Below are positions 9,001 to 18,291 of a stretch of 64,000 nt of DNA, piece after piece (position 1 is the first letter of the stretch; each line of letters opens with the position of its first letter). This DNA comes from Chitinophaga sancti (GTDB lineage Bacteria; Bacteroidota; Bacteroidia; Chitinophagales; Chitinophagaceae). The position numbers and the translations under genes are program-made. Below the pieces are notes generated by a model that was not told where the DNA came from, ran no database searches, and was given only the letters and a program-made list of their open reading frames with translations. The stretch covers positions 310,001 through 374,000 of the forward strand of contig NZ_CP139972.1 of NCBI RefSeq assembly GCF_034424315.1. Reading direction: 5' to 3'.

Positions 9001-9651
9001 ATGCCAGGAAGAAATGGATTTATTTGGATGATCGGTATTTTTCTGTTAACAGCAAGTTCGTGTTCTGTTATTAAAAATGCTTCTACCGCCAAAAAATCCA
9101 GCAATACTTCTTCCAGCCGTTCCCCGGAATTTCTTGATGGCTTCACTACTTCCAGCAATGCTAAGACTACCAGTGTCAGCTATGCGAAAGTGAGTTTTTC
9201 CCAAGCCGCCAGTACTTATGTCGAAAATGCCCCTTTGTGGCAATTCAAATATGCGCAGCTGCTGGATGTACCGGTAGAGACTGTGTTGAATGCCAACCTG
9301 TTTTACTTTATTGAGGACTGGTGGGGTACCCCTTACCAGTTAGGTGGTCGTTCCAAGACAGGGATAGACTGCAGTAATTTTGCCAATCAGTTATTGACCA
9401 CGGTATTTAGAGTGAACGCTTCAGGCACCTCTTCAGGATTGTATGACAAATCAAAGAAGGTGAGCAATACGCAGATGAAGGCGGGGGACCTGGTGTTTTT
9501 CAAGATCAATCAATCGCAGGTATCCCATGTTGGCGTCTACCTGGATAATTCTAAATTCGTACATGCTTCGACCAGTTCGGGTGTGATGATCAGTGATCTG
9601 AATGAGACTTACTGGAAGAAGTATTTTGTTGGAGCAGGGAGGATTAACTAA
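9001..9651 (+). CDS. NlpC/P60 family lipoprotein peptidase
   Basis: Predicted lipoprotein that cleaves peptidoglycan stem peptides in the periplasm. An N-terminal hydrophobic segment ends at a lipobox-like A-S-S-C21. A serine/threonine-rich linker follows to about residue 60, then the NlpC/P60 domain with nucleophile C124 (I-D-C-S context), H176 (S-H-V-G) and H188 (F-V-H-A). The order and spacing fit the Cys-His-His triad of the family. The start at 9001 keeps an arginine ahead of the hydrophobic core; M10 would remove it. It is divergent from dnaE and appears monocistronic. Confidence 0.92.
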   Translation: MPGRNGFIWMIGIFLLTASSCSVIKNASTAKKSSNTSSSRSPEFLDGFTTSSNAKTTSVSYAKVSFSQAASTYVENAPLWQFKYAQLLDVPVETVLNANLFYFIEDWWGTPYQLGGRSKTGIDCSNFANQLLTTVFRVNASGTSSGLYDKSKKVSNTQMKAGDLVFFKINQSQVSHVGVYLDNSKFVHASTSSGVMISDLNETYWKKYFVGAGRIN

Positions 9652-9796
9652 ATGAATATTAACCCGGTTCGCCCCAGGGCGGGACTAAAATCTTACCTTC
9701 GCGAAAATTAAACCAAAGAGGGAGATACACTTTTCTATTTTTACACTGTTTACTTATTTCCACCTACATTGTTAAACTTAAATTGTTTACTGCTTC

Positions 9797-10687
9797 ATGC
9801 TTTCTATCGTTATCTGTTCTATTGATCCCCAGCGCGTGCGCACGGTTGTTGCAAATATCGATGCCACTGTTGGGGTTGAACATGAAGTGATCATCATCGA
9901 CAATGCCAAAGAGTTAGGGGGCATGGGGGCGGGGTATAATACCGGTGCCGCCCGTGCGAAGTATGATACCATCTGCTTTATGCATGATGATGTGGAATTC
10001 CTCACTGCCGACTGGGGTAAATGTGTGCTGTCGCATTTTAAGTCTGATACAGAACTGGGCCTGATCGGTATTGCCGGTAGCCGTTATAAAAGTAAAACGA
10101 TTTCAGGCTGGTGGACGAATCAGCCCAAAGCAGATTGTTGTAATATATATCAAAGACTGCTCACTGGAAAGGACCGGAAATTCCTGCTGCGCCCTGTTGG
10201 GAAGAATGGAGTGGCGGTGCCGGTGAAATGTCTGGATGGAGTATGGTTGTGTACGCGTAAGAAGATCTGGGAGGAGTTTCCGTTTAATACTGCGGATCTG
10301 AAAGGGTTTCATTTTTATGATCTGGATCTAAGTTTGCGCATCTCCCAGGCATATACGGTGGCAGTTGTGTATGATGTGGATCTTTTGCATTTTTCAAACG
10401 GAAACTTTGGGGATGAGTGGGTGCGGAATGCCATCTACTTTCATGAGCAGGTGAACCAGGTGCCATTGCCGGTGAGCCTGGATGTGCCGGCAGAAAATGC
10501 GGAGGCGCATGTATGTAAGTCGTGGTTGCAGCGATTGCAGATTGAAAAGATCAGTTGGGAAAACCGGAGATTGTGGGTACAGGCGGCGAGGGGGATGGAT
10601 TTCCCGGGTGCGTGGTTCGCAGTTTTAGGGTTTTATTTTCCTTATGTGGAGAAGGCGAAGGTGAAGTTGAAAGCGATGATATCATAA
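9797..10687 (+). CDS. Glycosyltransferase, GT2-like family
   Basis: Cytoplasmic GT-A fold glycosyltransferase without membrane segments, of the type with an N-terminal I-V-I-C-S start, an I-I-I-D-N strand and a nucleotide-sugar binding acidic motif M-H-D-D-V-E at 62-67. A D-G-V-W-L motif (about 147) and an F-H-F-Y-D-L-D motif (about 172) follow, as in the small GT2 subfamily often called glycosyltransferase-like family 2_5. Sugar and acceptor are unknown. It stands alone between an NlpC lipoprotein and a small exported protein, close to a larger surface-polysaccharide set. Confidence 0.85.
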   Translation: MLSIVICSIDPQRVRTVVANIDATVGVEHEVIIIDNAKELGGMGAGYNTGAARAKYDTICFMHDDVEFLTADWGKCVLSHFKSDTELGLIGIAGSRYKSKTISGWWTNQPKADCCNIYQRLLTGKDRKFLLRPVGKNGVAVPVKCLDGVWLCTRKKIWEEFPFNTADLKGFHFYDLDLSLRISQAYTVAVVYDVDLLHFSNGNFGDEWVRNAIYFHEQVNQVPLPVSLDVPAENAEAHVCKSWLQRLQIEKISWENRRLWVQAARGMDFPGAWFAVLGFYFPYVEKAKVKLKAMIS

Positions 10688-10754
10688 TGAGTTTATAAAC
10701 AATAAAGTATAGTAATGGTGCTAGCCCGGTTAAGTTTAAAGGTGAAATAATTAC

Positions 10755-11198
10755 ATGAGGTATTTATTATTTATGTATTTGTTGATAACTACTACCGTCG
10801 CTACTGCCCAGCGCAAAAATGATGCTGCGGAAGTGCTTGTAATGCCTTTACATATTGATCGGGCAAAGGGAAGAGAGGATAAATTGGTTTTATTGGCTGA
10901 TAGCCTCAACAATTATAAAGGAGGAATATTGCCTGATTTTCTTTTTGATGCTTGCATCGATTGGAACGCATCTTACTGGAAGGATTTACATGCAGCGACA
11001 TCTGTTCGTTGGCTTATTTTAAAACATGTCACAAATAAGCAGTCGTTGAAATTAATAATTGATCAGCATGATAAAAGGCTAGATGAATTATGCAGAAAGA
11101 AAGCTGAAAACGTTTATCCCTACCTTAAAATCCCAATGATCAAAAAGTCTTTTTATCAGCTTATAAAAGATAGGCGTAAAGAATTAAGTCATCAGTAA
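10755..11198 (+). CDS. Small exported protein of unknown function
   Basis: 147 aa with a signal peptide over about residues 1-18 ending at a T-A-Q cleavage-like site. The mature part is mostly helical with many lysine, aspartate and leucine residues and contains two cysteines (one in the F-D-A-C context). No family is recognised. It follows the GT gene by 67 bases and ends before a strong bidirectional terminator. A periplasmic location is inferred only from the signal peptide. Confidence 0.75.
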   Translation: MRYLLFMYLLITTTVATAQRKNDAAEVLVMPLHIDRAKGREDKLVLLADSLNNYKGGILPDFLFDACIDWNASYWKDLHAATSVRWLILKHVTNKQSLKLIIDQHDKRLDELCRKKAENVYPYLKIPMIKKSFYQLIKDRRKELSHQ

Positions 11199-11240
11199 AG
11201 ATTACAGCGCCACAACAAAGAGAAAGAATGGTTATGGTCC

Positions 11241-11284
11241 AAAAGTAAAGCCTTCAAATCTTTCGATTTGAAGGCTTTACTTTT
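11241..11284. terminator. Bidirectional terminator between convergent genes
   Basis: A perfect 20-bp stem (11241-11260 with 11265-11284) with a 4-nt loop lies between a rightward and a leftward gene. A T-rich stretch follows on the plus strand, and an A-rich start gives a T-run on the minus strand. Confidence 0.93.
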
Positions 11285-11307
11285 ATTTTATTAAAGAAAT
11301 TTTCCCC

Positions 11308-13986
11308 TTATCGTATTAAGGTAACAGTTCCTTTTTCCATTTGCGGATGCATCTCATCTCCGTAATACCCATACTGTATCAGGTACACATAAGTACCAAT
11401 TGGTGCTACTTCATCTTTCACTTTCCCATCCCATCCGCTACTATAATCTGAGGACTGGTAAACCACATTTCCGATCCTGTTAAAGATCTTTATATTATAA
11501 TAAGCAATCCCCAATCCTTTCACCCTGAACAGATCATTCTGTCCATCACCGTTCGGTGTAAATGCATTTGGAATAAACAGTCTTTTGAAATGTGTGACCG
11601 TGATCGTTACCGTGTCAGCCGGAATACAATTCAGGCCAGTTACTGTACTTACTATATATGTAGTGGTGGAATCGGGGGTTGCCCGCGGCGAAGCGCAGTC
11701 CACACAACTTAAGCTCTCAGCGGGTGTCCAGATATAGTCTACACCGTTGGCTGCATTCAGTGTTACAGACTGCCCGATATTAATAGTGGTATCCTTATTC
11801 CAGATATGAATAGGATCTATATTCTTGTTCTCGATGGTCACGATAGAATCCAGCCGGCAGTTATGTGCATCCCGGATCAGGATGGAGTAGGTGCCGGCAC
11901 TGAGATTGGAAATAGTGGTTTGCTTCATCAGGTCACTGCCCCAATAGAATTTATAAGGAGAGGTACCACCTGAAGGATTTACTTCCACGGCACCATTCCC
12001 TCTTTCACAGAGTTCATTGGTGATGGATACGCCTGTTTTCAGTGGTGCTGGTGCCGGCAGTTCAATGCTTACGCTATCGATACAAACGGCATTCCGGATA
12101 TAAATATGATAGTTCCCCTGCATCAGGCCCGTGATCACAGGTGTGGTCTGCGAAGTTTTGAATGTATCGATGGTATATTCAAACGGAGGTACGCCTTTAT
12201 TGACCTGGATAGTAATAGACCCGTCGATAGCATCGTAACAACTGGGCTTTGTGCCGCTTGCGGTGGCCCTGATGATGTTAGCCGTATGTTCTACTACTGT
12301 AAAGGTCCGGCCCAGTTCGCAACCTAGGGCATCTCTGACTTTCACAGCATAAGGCCCCGGGTCTAATTTGGGATACAGGGAATCCTGGCCCTGGTTGATG
12401 CCTTTAAAGTAATAAGTGTAGGGGTAGGTGCCACCGGTAGGCATTACCTCGATTTGTCCGAGGGCGATACCACAATCAATATTGGTCACCACGGTATTGG
12501 ACAGGTCCAGGGGTTTGTTGATAATGACATGTACGGTATCGCTGCCTTCGCAAAAGCCATTGCTCACAGTAACGATATAGTCACCGGTATAACTTGCTAC
12601 GATGCTTCGGGTCGTCTCACCGGTATTCCATTTATAGGTACGGCCAGCAATGCCTGGATCCAGGGTGACCGGGCTTGTGCCGCAGCTACCGGTATCTTTA
12701 CCCAGGTTTGGTTTTGGTGGTGCCAGTACCACTACATCTTTACAAAAAGAAGACTGGGTAGATAAACTTTCGTTGGTGAGCAGGTGAATATTGTAAGTAC
12801 CGGCTGTATTATATTTTATGGGAGACGGCGGTGTGGCAATGGTAGAAGACGGGGTGCTGGAATTGGTACAGCTGTTAAACTGTAATCTGAAGATCTTATG
12901 CGAAGCCGCATCTGTAATCATTGAATACAGGTTATCGCCATCTCTGAACATGGTAGAGATAGAGTGGGGAAATGTAAGACCCGAAATATTCAGCTGGGAG
13001 CCGGTAATAGCTCCTTCCACGCCGTTCGGGAAATCGACCCTGACAACATCGTGGGTGACGTTGTTGACAACAATGCCGTAAATGTTACCGCAATCGTTGA
13101 TGATCGTGACATCCCTGGGTTGGGTGAGCACGCCTCCGGCATTACCGAGGTCTACGCTGACCGGGGTATTACCTATAGAAGATCCAAAGTCCATGCGGAC
13201 CAGGGTACCTGAGTAGGTGCTGGTGACGAAGATGTAATTCTTGTTGTTGTATTTAGCGGCGTAGATACCGGAAGGCCAGTTCAGGGTACCGGTAACGTTG
13301 CCTAAGTTTTCTGCGGTGGGGGCGTTGGTAAAGTCCTTACCGAAGTAAAAACGGGTGATCGTGTTGTCGTCGGCGTTTGCTGTGAGGCCCCAGTATTCAT
13401 CACCCTCCTGGATGATAGTGAGTTCTGCGGGATAGTTCAGGGTGTTGCCGATATTGCCCCAGTTGGTCGCGGTCAGACTGGCTTTGGCAGTACCCAGGCT
13501 GCTGCCGAAGTCCACTTTGATGATGCGGGCTAAGGCTTGGGTATGACCGCCTACGACGATCAGGTGCCAGCCGTTTACGTCTTTTACCACTTGTAGCCCT
13601 TCGGTAAATTGCGGAACGATTCCATTGAAAGTACCCAGGTCTTCGGCGGTTGGCGTGTTGAGCAGACTATTCCCATAGGTAAGGCGTACGAGGCTATTTA
13701 CTCCGAAATTGGATACAAAGCCATACCACACGCCATTGTCCTGCTGGATGGTGATGAAGGTAGGGGTATTGAGCAAGTTGCCGGGGTTGCCAAGATCAGT
13801 AAGTGTAGGAGTACCATACAGGTCGTAACCGCAGAAGTTCCAGTAATAGGTACTGGCTCCTGTTGAAGTATTGGTAATATAGACTGGATCATTGATACAT
13901 ACGGTATCTGGTGCTGTAAAACTTGCCTGTCCGAAAACGTTCAGCCGTACTAACAAACAAAGGCTGAAGATAATGAGATGCTTCAT
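11308..13986 (-). CDS. T9SS type B surface protein with propeller-like and SprB repeats
   Basis: Large secreted protein with a signal peptide (first ~20 residues from the chosen start). About five or six imperfect ~60-residue repeats follow, each carrying a D-L-G-N-x-x-G element, a variable Y-G-x-V-x-N strand and an L-V-R-x-D-F-G element; together they look like a beta-propeller. Next come a PKD-like and an Ig-like segment, three SprB-type repeats (G-G-T-x-P-Y motif) and a gliding-motility-associated type B C-terminal domain (P-N-A-F-T-P-N-G-D-G, then G-W-D-G-K). Export by T9SS and cell-surface attachment are expected, with a role in adhesion or gliding. The ATG at 13986 is preferred because the signal peptide starts there; 14025 would add 13 unlikely residues. 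Confidence 0.9.
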   Translation of the reverse strand: MKHLIIFSLCLLVRLNVFGQASFTAPDTVCINDPVYITNTSTGASTYYWNFCGYDLYGTPTLTDLGNPGNLLNTPTFITIQQDNGVWYGFVSNFGVNSLVRLTYGNSLLNTPTAEDLGTFNGIVPQFTEGLQVVKDVNGWHLIVVGGHTQALARIIKVDFGSSLGTAKASLTATNWGNIGNTLNYPAELTIIQEGDEYWGLTANADDNTITRFYFGKDFTNAPTAENLGNVTGTLNWPSGIYAAKYNNKNYIFVTSTYSGTLVRMDFGSSIGNTPVSVDLGNAGGVLTQPRDVTIINDCGNIYGIVVNNVTHDVVRVDFPNGVEGAITGSQLNISGLTFPHSISTMFRDGDNLYSMITDAASHKIFRLQFNSCTNSSTPSSTIATPPSPIKYNTAGTYNIHLLTNESLSTQSSFCKDVVVLAPPKPNLGKDTGSCGTSPVTLDPGIAGRTYKWNTGETTRSIVASYTGDYIVTVSNGFCEGSDTVHVIINKPLDLSNTVVTNIDCGIALGQIEVMPTGGTYPYTYYFKGINQGQDSLYPKLDPGPYAVKVRDALGCELGRTFTVVEHTANIIRATASGTKPSCYDAIDGSITIQVNKGVPPFEYTIDTFKTSQTTPVITGLMQGNYHIYIRNAVCIDSVSIELPAPAPLKTGVSITNELCERGNGAVEVNPSGGTSPYKFYWGSDLMKQTTISNLSAGTYSILIRDAHNCRLDSIVTIENKNIDPIHIWNKDTTINIGQSVTLNAANGVDYIWTPAESLSCVDCASPRATPDSTTTYIVSTVTGLNCIPADTVTITVTHFKRLFIPNAFTPNGDGQNDLFRVKGLGIAYYNIKIFNRIGNVVYQSSDYSSGWDGKVKDEVAPIGTYVYLIQYGYYGDEMHPQMEKGTVTLIR

Positions 13987-14140
13987 GTTAAGGTATAGAT
14001 TGAATACAAAGTGCCCTATTGGCACAGGTTGTCCCTAGAGTTAACTTCTCTTAAATAAAGGTAGATTTATTTTAAATAATAGCCATTAAATTTTCCTGTG
14101 CTTAGTCGTGATGAGTGTAAGAAAGCCAGTTGGAGCCCCC

Positions 14141-15640
14141 TTATCGGCCTATCAGCGCGAATGCTCTTTTTTTGACGGTACCCCATACCTGCATTACATC
14201 TTCGGATACGTTCAGTTGCAGGAGCAATACGCCATAGATCGCTGTAAAGGCCGTTGATCTTGCGACTAAGCCCAGGAAAGGATCTTTGAGATGAATCGTA
14301 TAGGCTACCAGCGGGTACACGGCCATAGGCAACACGAGGGCCACGATGGTCTTCTTTGTAAAAGGCTGTAAATTAAAAGTTTTGTAAAGGAATATGTACC
14401 TGATGATATTAAAAATGGTCCTTGAAATGAGAATAGCGAGTGCTGCCCCGACCATGCCATATGATTTGATGAGTACATAGGAAAGCGGTAGTGTGAGGGT
14501 CAGCAGAACGATGTTTGAATACAATTCAAATTTCCATTTCCGGGAAGTAATGATGATTGCACTATTCATCCCCGTACCCAATTCAATTACCTGGTAGAGA
14601 CCCAGGTAGAACATCACGGGTTTCCCCAGGTGATACATTGGATCTGGTTTTACCCAATCCAGCAGGTCATCCCAGTTCAGCATGATGATGGCAAAGATAA
14701 AACTCGCTGCGATGAGCAGGTTGAGCGATGTTTTCTTATAGATCCGGTCCAGCTTGAGCATATCCTTATCTTTCCAGGCCTGCGAAATAGGCCCGGCGGC
14801 CATGCTCAGTGCCGCACGGAAGGGAACCACTATAAAGTTTGAAATATATTGCGTATTAATAAATACCGAAGCAAAAGATAGGCCCATTAAGCTCGAAATG
14901 ATGATTGAGTCCATGGTGGTACTCAACAGGGAAATCACATTACTGACAAAGGTGACAGCGCTGTAAGGCAGCATTTTTTTCCAGAGCCGTTTGGTGAGCC
15001 TGCTGATCTTAAACGACATTTTTAACTGTCTTACACACAGCAGGTAAATAATCAGTGCTGCAAAGATCGCAAAGTACTGAAGGCTGAAGAGATTGGCATA
15101 GAGGGGGAACGAGATGATGCCCGCGATGAAGAGCACATTCAGGACGCTATTGAGCCCTCTGAACAGCAGTTCCTTCATAAAATTGGCCACATGCCCTTTC
15201 TGGATGGTCCAGGTTTGAGATTCGAGTACCTGGAATAAGGTAGCGAATAAAGTGAGTGGAAATACGAGATTGAAATATTGTACCAGGAGCGGTGATTTTC
15301 CGACGAACTTCTGGATGATCAGCGGTTTCATAAACGTCGTGAAACTCAGCAGGATAATCAGGAAGCCAATGGTCGAAAAGAAAAATGAGATGGTGAGCAG
15401 CTCACTATTGTTCTCCTTATGATAGTTCTTGTAATAGGGAAAAAACTTGACCACGATCGTATTGCTACCTAGCAGGGCAAAACTGCTGAAAAGGAGGGAA
15501 ATATCAAGCAGGACACGGGTTAAGCCTGTCTGATCGGGTATAAAATACTTGGCGTAAAGGTAGGTGTTCAGCGCTCCAAATAAGAATCCGGCATAAATGA
15601 AAAATGTTGTGATGATACCTTTTTTCCTGATGGTACTCAT
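14141..15640 (-). CDS. Wzx-like polysaccharide flippase
   Basis: About 500 aa with roughly 12-14 membrane segments spread evenly, matching the MATE/MVF-type oligosaccharide flippases that move lipid-linked sugar repeat units across the inner membrane. A basic N-terminus (S-T-I-R-K-K) precedes the first segment. The start at 15640 is favoured over 15694, which adds an 18-residue soluble leader not expected in the family. It is divergent from a glycosyltransferase operon at 15797, which supports a role in surface-glycan assembly. Exact substrate unknown. Confidence 0.85.
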   Translation of the reverse strand: MSTIRKKGIITTFFIYAGFLFGALNTYLYAKYFIPDQTGLTRVLLDISLLFSSFALLGSNTIVVKFFPYYKNYHKENNSELLTISFFFSTIGFLIILLSFTTFMKPLIIQKFVGKSPLLVQYFNLVFPLTLFATLFQVLESQTWTIQKGHVANFMKELLFRGLNSVLNVLFIAGIISFPLYANLFSLQYFAIFAALIIYLLCVRQLKMSFKISRLTKRLWKKMLPYSAVTFVSNVISLLSTTMDSIIISSLMGLSFASVFINTQYISNFIVVPFRAALSMAAGPISQAWKDKDMLKLDRIYKKTSLNLLIAASFIFAIIMLNWDDLLDWVKPDPMYHLGKPVMFYLGLYQVIELGTGMNSAIIITSRKWKFELYSNIVLLTLTLPLSYVLIKSYGMVGAALAILISRTIFNIIRYIFLYKTFNLQPFTKKTIVALVLPMAVYPLVAYTIHLKDPFLGLVARSTAFTAIYGVLLLQLNVSEDVMQVWGTVKKRAFALIGR

Positions 15641-15796
15641 ATATTTAAAGCTAGCTGTGTTTTTTAAATGTGACCCAAAATCCTTTACTACCAAAAATTA
15701 AAGGTATTCATAATTTCGGATTATTATATCTTGCGCTCTGTCTTCAAATATAATGCCTTACTATAAAGGCTATGCAGCTATAAGACAATATTGAAT

Positions 15797-16747
15797 ATGG
15801 AGAACCCTTATAAGATAAAAGTCTCGGTATGTATTCCTGCCTATAAACAGGTGGATTACCTGCGTCGTTTGCTGGATTCACTGACTACCCAAACGATGAA
15901 GGAGCTGGAAGTGGTGATTACTGATGATAGTCCGGATAATGCGGTGGAGCAGCTGGTGAATGAATTTAAGGAGGAGTTGCCAATCCGTTATTATAAAAAT
16001 ATACCGGCGCGGGGTATGCCGGGTAACTGGAATACCTGTCTTGATCTGGCGAAGGGGGAGTATATTAAGATCATGCATGACGATGACTGGTTTATGCATC
16101 CGCATTCACTGGCTACCTTGTGTAAGGCCCTGGATGATCATCCGGAACACGATTTCGCTTATTCTGCTTACTATAATTACTACCTGTTTACGGGTGAGAA
16201 AAAGGAGATGACTTCCCCGGCCTGGTTCAGGAAAGCCTTTGCCAAAGCGCCTGTAAATGTATTGTTCGATAATCTTGTGGGGCCACCGAGTGTGGTGATC
16301 CACCGGAATAAGCCTGCCTACCGCTACGATGAAAAGGTGCGCTGGACCGTGGATGTAGACTTTTATATCCGTTTGCTGAATGCTCATCCGGGATTTACGT
16401 ATATCCCTGAGCCTTTGTGTTATGTAGGGATGGGCAAGGAACAGATTACAGAGGAAGTGCATGGTGTAAAGGAGGTGTTTATACCGGAGTATTTTTATGT
16501 GTTGCAGAAGATGGGGGATGGGCCTTTCAGGAGTGTGCTGGTATATGATTTCTTCTGGCGCCTGATGCGGAATATGAAAATTAAAGGTGTGCAGGATATA
16601 CGTCGTGCGGGCTATGAGGGTCCTTTGCCCCTGGTAACGGATTATGTGTTGGGCTGGCAGCGTATTTTCCCGGAAGGATGGTTGAAGTTTGGGCCATTGT
16701 CTAAACTGGTGAGTGGATTATCTTTTTTGTTTGCACCTAAACCTTAG
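15797..16747 (+). CDS. Glycosyltransferase family 2
   Basis: Soluble GT-A enzyme. The N-terminal V-C-I-P-A-Y strand, a T-D-D-S motif (about 42-45) and the metal/nucleotide motif H-D-D-D-W at 94-98 are diagnostic of GT2. A later V-D-V-D-F-Y motif is probably the acceptor/catalytic region. The ATG at 15797 is preferred to an in-frame TTG at 15791. First gene of a tight unit: three bases separate it from the next GT gene. The divergent flippase suggests that both act on the same surface glycan. Confidence 0.9.
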   Translation: MENPYKIKVSVCIPAYKQVDYLRRLLDSLTTQTMKELEVVITDDSPDNAVEQLVNEFKEELPIRYYKNIPARGMPGNWNTCLDLAKGEYIKIMHDDDWFMHPHSLATLCKALDDHPEHDFAYSAYYNYYLFTGEKKEMTSPAWFRKAFAKAPVNVLFDNLVGPPSVVIHRNKPAYRYDEKVRWTVDVDFYIRLLNAHPGFTYIPEPLCYVGMGKEQITEEVHGVKEVFIPEYFYVLQKMGDGPFRSVLVYDFFWRLMRNMKIKGVQDIRRAGYEGPLPLVTDYVLGWQRIFPEGWLKFGPLSKLVSGLSFLFAPKP

Positions 16748-16750
16748 TTC

Positions 16751-17755
16751 ATGCAGTTATCTGTCATTATTGTAAATTATAATAGTCATGGGCTGATCAA
16801 TGATTGTATTGATACGATTGTTAGTCAGACGAAGGAGATCAGTTACGAGGTGATTGTGGTCGATAACCAGTCGGCAGCTGGAAGCATGGCGCAGATTGTA
16901 GCGAGGCATCCATTTGTGAAGGCGATCGAGATGGGGTATAATGGTGGATTTTCACGGGCGAATAATGTGGGCTTGCGTGCAGCTGGTGGTGAGTATTTAT
17001 TATTGTTAAATCCTGATACGCTGATATTGAATGGTGCGCTGGACAAGTGTGTGCAGCGGTTTGCTGCGAGTGAGTTCGCGGCTTGTGGCGTGCAGCAGTT
17101 GAACGCGGATCATAGTACGCAGATCTCCGGGAATTATTTTATGAAGGGAGGATTGAATCATTTGCTACCATTGCCGTATTGGGGGAAGGTGCTGAGATGG
17201 GTGGCCTTTAAAATGAAGACAAAGGTGCCAAATGTGCAGCAGGCGGGTAGTGTGCATGAGGTGGATTGGATCAGCGGAGCGTATTTGATGATTAGGCGGA
17301 GTACGCTGGAGAAAGCGGGGTATATGGATGAGGATTTCTTTTTGTATGCGGAGGAAGTGGAGTGGTGTAGCCGGATTAAGCGGATTGGAAAGCTGGCGAT
17401 CTTTGGTGATATTAATATTGTGCATTTGCAGGGAGAGACGACGGGAGAGGCGTTTGATTCGGAGGAGAAGGGGTACCAGGGGTTGTTCGACAGGAAGGCA
17501 TTGCAGGTGATGTTGTCAAATCATGTAAGGGTGAGGAAGCAGTTTGGGGTATTTTGGTTTTTGTTTTTATTATTGAATTATAGTTTTGCCGTGCCGGTGT
17601 TCTTTTTTGGAAGTATGCTGGAAAATTTATTTAAGGGAAGGAATCCCTTTAAGTATATGGCGCAGGTATGGGGACTGACAAAGAATGTGTGGGCCTTGTG
17701 GAAGTATAGTCCTTTGATCATCAGGAATAAACCTCATTTTTATAAAGTGTTATGA
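16751..17755 (+). CDS. Glycosyltransferase family 2, rhamnosyltransferase-like
   Basis: The N-terminal V-I-I-V-N-Y-N motif, a V-V-D-N-Q strand, G-Y-N-G-G-F at about 62-67 and L-N-P-D-T at 86-90 match the WbbL/rhamnosyltransferase-like GT2 group. A G-A-Y-L-M-I-R-R segment and the F-F-L-Y-A-E-E-V-E-W motif form the catalytic-loop region. Two hydrophobic C-terminal segments (about 275-300) may attach it to the inner membrane. It shares a 4-base ATGA overlap with the next gene, so the two are translationally coupled. The donor sugar cannot be assigned. Confidence 0.9.
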   Translation: MQLSVIIVNYNSHGLINDCIDTIVSQTKEISYEVIVVDNQSAAGSMAQIVARHPFVKAIEMGYNGGFSRANNVGLRAAGGEYLLLLNPDTLILNGALDKCVQRFAASEFAACGVQQLNADHSTQISGNYFMKGGLNHLLPLPYWGKVLRWVAFKMKTKVPNVQQAGSVHEVDWISGAYLMIRRSTLEKAGYMDEDFFLYAEEVEWCSRIKRIGKLAIFGDINIVHLQGETTGEAFDSEEKGYQGLFDRKALQVMLSNHVRVRKQFGVFWFLFLLLNYSFAVPVFFFGSMLENLFKGRNPFKYMAQVWGLTKNVWALWKYSPLIIRNKPHFYKVL

Positions 17756-18159
17756 GAGTAGCGTTATTTATTTTTTTTGTTTTGGGCCTTTCTGCTGGTG
17801 TGTTTGCCCAATCATCTGTAAAGGTGGTACATGAATATTATGCTCATGTTTTTGAGCAGTATAATGCTTCGGTGGTGAAGGTATTGCAGCTAAAGCCCGA
17901 TTCGGTGAGTGAGGGAGAGGCGACACATAAATATTTCTCTTTTAAGAAAGGAAATCGTAAGGTGAGTGTGGCGTACCAGTTGTATGAAGATGGCCGGATT
18001 ATTTCGGTGCAGGTAAGCGGACAGCGAAGGGATCTGGAAAAATTGTATCGCACCTTTTATGAAAAGAACCTTAAGAAAAGGTCAGTCATAAAAAATGATG
18101 AGTGGGTGCGGATGAAAGAGGGTGAAGGCAAGATAATCGTGCAGGCGATTATTTATTAG
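17752..18159 (+). CDS. Small exported protein coupled to a glycosyltransferase
   Basis: 135 aa with a signal peptide of about 19 residues (cleavage-like F-A-Q). The mature protein is basic, with a helix-strand pattern and no cysteine; no family recognised. It overlaps the preceding GT gene by four bases and ends just before a strong terminator, so it is the last gene of the unit. A periplasmic accessory of glycan export or attachment is possible but unproven. Confidence 0.75.
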   Translation: MRVALFIFFVLGLSAGVFAQSSVKVVHEYYAHVFEQYNASVVKVLQLKPDSVSEGEATHKYFSFKKGNRKVSVAYQLYEDGRIISVQVSGQRRDLEKLYRTFYEKNLKKRSVIKNDEWVRMKEGEGKIIVQAIIY

Positions 18160-18182
18160 TGCAGAAATATTATTTCAGAAAT

Positions 18183-18220
18183 AAAAAAGGAGATCACTTA
18201 TAAGGGTGATCTCCTTTTTT
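18183..18220. terminator. Bidirectional Rho-independent terminator
   Basis: A perfect 15-bp stem (18183-18197 with 18206-18220) with an 8-nt loop carries six A at its base and six T at its end. It serves the rightward GT operon and can also end the leftward yfhO-type gene at 18292. Confidence 0.92.
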
Positions 18221-18291
18221 GTTTCTGAAGATGGGTTTCATTACCGTTGGTAAATTCCCCCTTTCATGTATGCTTTATTTGCAGTGCTTTA

